Assembly: GCA_963922715.1 (NCBI GenBank)
Contig: CAWUJT010000070.1
Coordinates: 1-13,473, forward strand
DNA: 13,473 bases
Origin: CAWUJT01 sp963922715
Lineage (GTDB): Bacteria > Pseudomonadota > Alphaproteobacteria > Rhodobacterales > Rhodobacteraceae
Reading direction: 5' to 3'
Position 1 is the first letter of the stretch. Each line of letters begins with the position of its first letter. A program made the position numbers and the translations under genes. Shown here piece by piece: positions 12,034 to 13,473 of this stretch. The notes below the pieces were generated by a model that ran no database searches, was not told the origin of the DNA, and saw nothing but the letters and a program-made list of their open reading frames with translations.

Positions 12034-13473
12034 TTAAGCGGCATTTATAAAGATGAAGGCCGAAATATTTTGACTTAGCAGAGCGATCTGATGCAAAAGT
12101 GCCTCTCCCTGCTTGGAAATTTCCGCACTCTGTTTCTCAAGAAGCGCTGTCTTGAGAGCGTGTGCGGTTTCAAGAGTGGAACCTGCTTCCAAAGCCATAC
12201 AAATTGATACACAAAGATTTGTTTGGATTTCCACTCGACGGATATTTTTGATTTCTAAAGCCACTTTCAATTCTCTTGATATTTTTTCAAGATCACGAAC
12301 AACGTCTTTTCCCAACTCAGAAAGTTCCGCCGGGCCAAACATGTCCAGAAGATAAGCGATGGTGTCTTTGTTGTCCGCCGATTTATGCTGGGTTTGGTCT
12401 GTATTGATGTGGGTTTGACGGGTCTGCATCTGGTCAAGCGTCTCCTGCAAAATACGCTCCAGCCTTAACGGACTTGCAACTGGTCTTGCCAGAATACCAT
12501 CGGCACCGGCTCGTATAATTGCCTTGCGATTTTTGCTATGTGCATAGCTCGTCACCGCAAGCAGCCCAACAGGCTTGCCCAAATTCCGTGTCTGACGTGC
12601 GCTTTCAGTGCGCATAACATCAAAACCGCTCAAGCCCGGCATCTCCATATCAATCAAGGCAAGATCATACTCTTCCTGTAAGAGTTTGTGCAATGCAGAA
12701 GCCCCATCGAAAGCAAACGCACAATCGATCCCGAGCAAATCTAACTGTTGACTAAGGTCAAGGAGGTTGGTCACAAGATCATCTACCACAAGAACTTTCA
12801 ATCCGCTCAGAGTGTTTGTTACACCAAAATGCGACTGTATATCATCTAAGCTCTCTGATATCTTCACCTCTTGGGGCAATGTCACTTGGACGCGCAAACC
12901 ACCAGAGCGCTGATTTTCCAGCGTAAACCTCGCACCCAATCGCAAAGCGTCTTGCTTACTGAGATATAGGCCAGCCCCAATGTCTGGCGCAGGGGCGACA
13001 TCGGGACGTCCCCCAGGACTGTACAGACGCAATGGACCCGTATCTTCGATGATAAAATCTAACGCACCCTCAGCATCATTGGAAACCTGCAAGACGACAT
13101 TACCCATTTTGGAAGTTTGCAAAGTGTTTTTCAGCGGACGTGATAAAACTTGATACAAGAGACTGCCATCGACCCAGATATAATCTGGGATCGTCGCAGA
13201 AACAATTTGTGTGTATTGCATTTGGTTTACGTGGGCACGCTCCGTCCAAATCCGTTCCACATCTCTGAGAAACCTTTTGAGATTAAGGGGGGCGAATGGA
13301 CGGCGCTTCTTTGCTGACTGACAGGTCAGCACGTTCAATGCGTCCTCAATCACACATGCCATACTTTCAGAGGCAAGGTGAACATCGGTGATCTGGTTTT
13401 GAAGCTCGTTATGAACAGACCCCATGCCGATCAACCTCAGACCACCAACAACCTCCGAGACAACACATCTAAT
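12034..13473 (-). CDS. Degenerate hybrid histidine-kinase-like protein with receiver domain, 5' end outside window
   Basis: The frame is open to the right edge, so the N-terminus is missing and the internal TTG 13434 and ATG 13425 are probably not the start. Order of regions: (a) HisKA-like two-helix segment at about 13250-13473, where the H-box reads VSEVVGGLRLIGM, with Ser in place of the phospho-accepting His; (b) a HATPase-like domain at about 12860-13250, with an N-box asparagine in PLKNTLQTS, DTGP in the G1 box and GAGLYLS in the G2 box, but otherwise eroded; (c) a receiver domain at about 12480-12800 starting LKVLVVDD, with phospho-acceptor Asp at 12649-12651 (IDMEMPG), Thr/Ser in AVTSYA, and Arg instead of the conserved Lys in ILARPV (12484-12486); (d) a helical C-terminal region at about 12034-12360 resembling an Hpt bundle without its histidine. 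It reads as a non-phosphorylating scaffold or a phospho-Asp receiver served by another kinase. It ends 83 bp upstream of cdd on the same strand. Confidence 0.75.
   Translation of the reverse strand: MRCVVSEVVGGLRLIGMGSVHNELQNQITDVHLASESMACVIEDALNVLTCQSAKKRRPFAPLNLKRFLRDVERIWTERAHVNQMQYTQIVSATIPDYIWVDGSLLYQVLSRPLKNTLQTSKMGNVVLQVSNDAEGALDFIIEDTGPLRLYSPGGRPDVAPAPDIGAGLYLSKQDALRLGARFTLENQRSGGLRVQVTLPQEVKISESLDDIQSHFGVTNTLSGLKVLVVDDLVTNLLDLSQQLDLLGIDCAFAFDGASALHKLLQEEYDLALIDMEMPGLSGFDVMRTESARQTRNLGKPVGLLAVTSYAHSKNRKAIIRAGADGILARPVASPLRLERILQETLDQMQTRQTHINTDQTQHKSADNKDTIAYLLDMFGPAELSELGKDVVRDLEKISRELKVALEIKNIRRVEIQTNLCVSICMALEAGSTLETAHALKTALLEKQSAEISKQGEALLHQIALLSQNISAFIFINAA

Overview
The window looks like a chromosomal segment of a marine alphaproteobacterium of the Rhodobacterales (roseobacter) group. 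This is inferred from the fatty-acid multifunctional enzyme, the tightly packed cdd-deoA-deoB-add-upp operon, and two envelope-protein types that I associate with Rhodobacteraceae. GC content is moderate. I see no phage, insertion sequence, CRISPR array, tRNA or rRNA.

Layout. (1) Positions 1-2016, plus strand: the C-terminal ~670 residues of a fused enoyl-CoA hydratase/3-hydroxyacyl-CoA dehydrogenase, cut by the left edge. It is followed by a strong palindrome and a small exported protein (2261-2659). (2) A ten-helix EamA/DMT permease (2662-3561, minus) converges on that small gene with 2 bp between them. It is divergent from an AMP-forming acyl-CoA synthetase (3666-5291, plus). (3) Two more AT-rich genes converge at about 6430-6492: a single-pass membrane protein whose periplasmic part resembles an M48 metallopeptidase without the HExxH helix (5434-6429, plus), and an exported Ser/Thr-rich protein (6493-7371, minus). 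(4) Positions 7448-11950, minus strand: a complete nucleoside salvage operon read cdd, deoA, deoB, add, upp, with stop/start overlaps. (5) Positions 12034-13473, minus: a hybrid-kinase-like protein cut by the right edge. Its H-box lacks the histidine, its ATPase motifs are eroded, its receiver domain has Arg instead of the conserved Lys, and its tail resembles an Hpt domain without histidine.

How the genes fit together. The left third is fatty-acid activation and beta-oxidation. The operon deaminates cytidine and adenosine, cleaves pyrimidine deoxynucleosides, isomerises pentose-1-phosphate to pentose-5-phosphate, and recovers uracil as UMP. Purine nucleoside phosphorylase (deoD) and deoxyribose-phosphate aldolase (deoC) are not in the window and would have to be elsewhere. 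The most unusual items are the kinase-like protein without phosphoryl histidines and the pseudo-peptidase-like membrane protein. Most of the rest is ordinary roseobacter metabolism.
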